Source: Bacteriovoracaceae bacterium UBA4096 (lineage in GTDB: Bacteria; Bdellovibrionota; Bacteriovoracia; Bacteriovoracales; Bacteriovoracaceae). From it: 14,099 nt of DNA. The stretch's first letter is position 1. The number at the start of each line of letters is the position of its first letter. Below are positions 13,392-14,099 of the stretch, piece after piece. The stretch lies in the NCBI GenBank assembly GCA_002381945.1, contig DFXY01000045.1, positions 25,054-39,152 of the forward strand. Direction: 5' to 3'. Position numbers and translations under genes: made by a program. The notes under the pieces were generated by a model. That model was not told the origin of the DNA. It worked only from the letters and a program-made list of their open reading frames with translations, and ran no database searches.

Positions 13392-13988
13392 ATGGGTAAT
13401 TTCAAAGTTAAAGACCACTATTTTAATAAGGCTAAGAATGAGAACTTTCTGGCCCGAAGTATTTATAAGTTAGAAGAAATCGATGAAAAGTACCGTATCT
13501 TAAAGCCGGGAATGAAGGTCGTAGATCTGGGTTATTACCCTGGTTCTTGGATTCAATACACAAGTAAAGTGATTGGAGAGCAAGGGCAAGTGGTAGGCAT
13601 CGATATTCAAGAAGTAAATAAAAAAGTTACCGGGCTTAAAAACGTAAGAGTTTATCAAAAAGATATCTTTGATATTCAAGACCTCTCTCAATTAGGAGTG
13701 GAAGAAGCCTTCGATGCAGTTCTGTCCGATATGGCGCCAAGCACTACCGGTATTAAATCTCTCGATCAAGATCGAAGTTTGAATCTGGTGGAATCGGTGT
13801 TCGGATTGCTCCCCAGATTTCTCAAACCTGGTGGAAATTTTGTTATAAAAGTCTTCGATTCTCAATCGGCCCAAAATTATTTAAAGGCCCAGAAGAGCCT
13901 TTTTAATGAATTCCATTATTTGAAGCCAAAATCTACCAGAAGTGTCAGTAAAGAATTTTTTGTCATTGGAAAGAACTTTAAGGCATAA
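13392..13988 (+). CDS. rlmE: 23S rRNA (uridine-2'-O-)methyltransferase RlmE / FtsJ family
   Basis: RlmE uses S-adenosylmethionine to methylate the 2'-hydroxyl of a uridine in the 23S rRNA A loop (U2552 in E. coli). The 198-residue product has the FtsJ K-D-K-E tetrad: K26 in SIYKLEEID, D113 in DMAPSTTG, K153 in VIKVFDS and E188 in SKEFFVI. The SAM loop is VVDLGYYPGSW at 43-53, where tyrosines replace the usual small residues. Length is slightly under E. coli RlmE (209). An in-frame reading extends upstream to 13230, but it would overlap nth heavily and give 54 atypical residues; ATG at 13392 fits the family. The related family role in tRNA methylation cannot be fully excluded. It is followed closely by the start of a secreted-protein gene. 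Confidence 0.88.
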   Translation: MGNFKVKDHYFNKAKNENFLARSIYKLEEIDEKYRILKPGMKVVDLGYYPGSWIQYTSKVIGEQGQVVGIDIQEVNKKVTGLKNVRVYQKDIFDIQDLSQLGVEEAFDAVLSDMAPSTTGIKSLDQDRSLNLVESVFGLLPRFLKPGGNFVIKVFDSQSAQNYLKAQKSLFNEFHYLKPKSTRSVSKEFFVIGKNFKA

Positions 13989-13995
13989 TGCTTTC

Positions 13996-14099
13996 ATGGT
14001 TTTCAACGATTTAAACCGAAAGTGCCAACTTGTGATTGGTCTAATAATATTGGCTGCTCTTCCTGCGTGGGCAAATCTCAATTTCATTAAAGACAATAC
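13996..14099 (+). CDS. Secreted or periplasmic protein, 5' part only
   Basis: An ATG 7 bases after the rlmE stop opens a frame that runs off the window end, giving 34 codons. The translation starts MVFNDLNRKCQLVIGLI and has a basic residue pair, then a hydrophobic core (LVIGLIILAALP). An Ala-x-Ala site (AWA before NLN) around residue 26 follows. That is a standard Sec signal peptide with signal peptidase I cleavage; no lipobox cysteine is present. The mature protein begins NLNFIKDN and cannot be identified. AAGG at 13979-13982 is 13 bases upstream, longer than ideal, so the start is not firm. It is likely co-transcribed with rlmE. Confidence 0.6.
   Translation, partial: MVFNDLNRKCQLVIGLIILAALPAWANLNFIKDN

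Noticed and set aside
13988..14014. Short frame from the ATG overlapping the rlmE stop
   Set aside because: It ends after eight codons; the ATG at 13996 gives a proper signal peptide in another frame.
1..14099. CRISPR arrays, tRNAs, insertion sequences or phage genes
   Set aside because: No regular direct repeats, cloverleaf sequences, transposase motifs or terminal inverted repeats were seen, and coding is otherwise nearly continuous.

Overview
The window reads as a dense, moderately AT-rich chromosomal segment of a flagellated Gram-negative bacterium. A lipid-A-type phosphoesterase, a flagellar cap operon, a PilZ protein and the style of the hypothetical genes suggest Bdellovibrionota (a Bacteriovorax- or Bdellovibrio-like lineage). 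That placement rests on recalled gene style, not on a database match. There are no tRNA, rRNA, CRISPR or mobile-element signs, and gene boundaries are tight.

Region 1 (1-1130, + strand) holds the 3' part of a PilZ-domain gene. It is followed with no gap by an LpxH-like metallophosphoesterase.

Region 2 (1122-9694, - strand, transcribed right to left) is one closely packed gene train. It runs fliD (flagellar cap), fliS (flagellin chaperone), a small FliT-like helical protein, a degenerate GT9/heptosyltransferase-like protein, a 137-residue helical protein, a soluble histidine kinase, a receiver-only response regulator, nadK and recN. Junctions are overlaps or a few bases, except the 28-base fliS-fliD gap and a 67-base gap before recN. 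That last gap holds a good sigma70-like promoter and palindromic TTTACG/CGTAAA repeats. Flagellar tip assembly, a possible glycosylation function and a two-component pair are therefore probably co-transcribed, with NAD kinase as the distal passenger and recN also separately controlled.

Region 3 (9752-9919) is the divergent control region between fliD and a large polytopic membrane protein (9920-11455, +). It holds two inverted repeats. Next come a promoter plus strong Shine-Dalgarno that appear to drive a small 76-residue protein from a TTG start (11582-11812), and a stem-loop.

Region 4 (11982-14099) holds a CysQ-type phosphatase (+), endonuclease III (-, converging on and overlapping it, and probably leaderless), an RlmE/FtsJ-type 23S rRNA 2'-O-methyltransferase (+), and the start of a secreted protein with a signal peptide cut off by the window end.

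Several starts were moved from the longest possible one, on ribosome-binding-site and family grounds: recN, fliD, the FliT-like gene, the 137-residue protein and rlmE.
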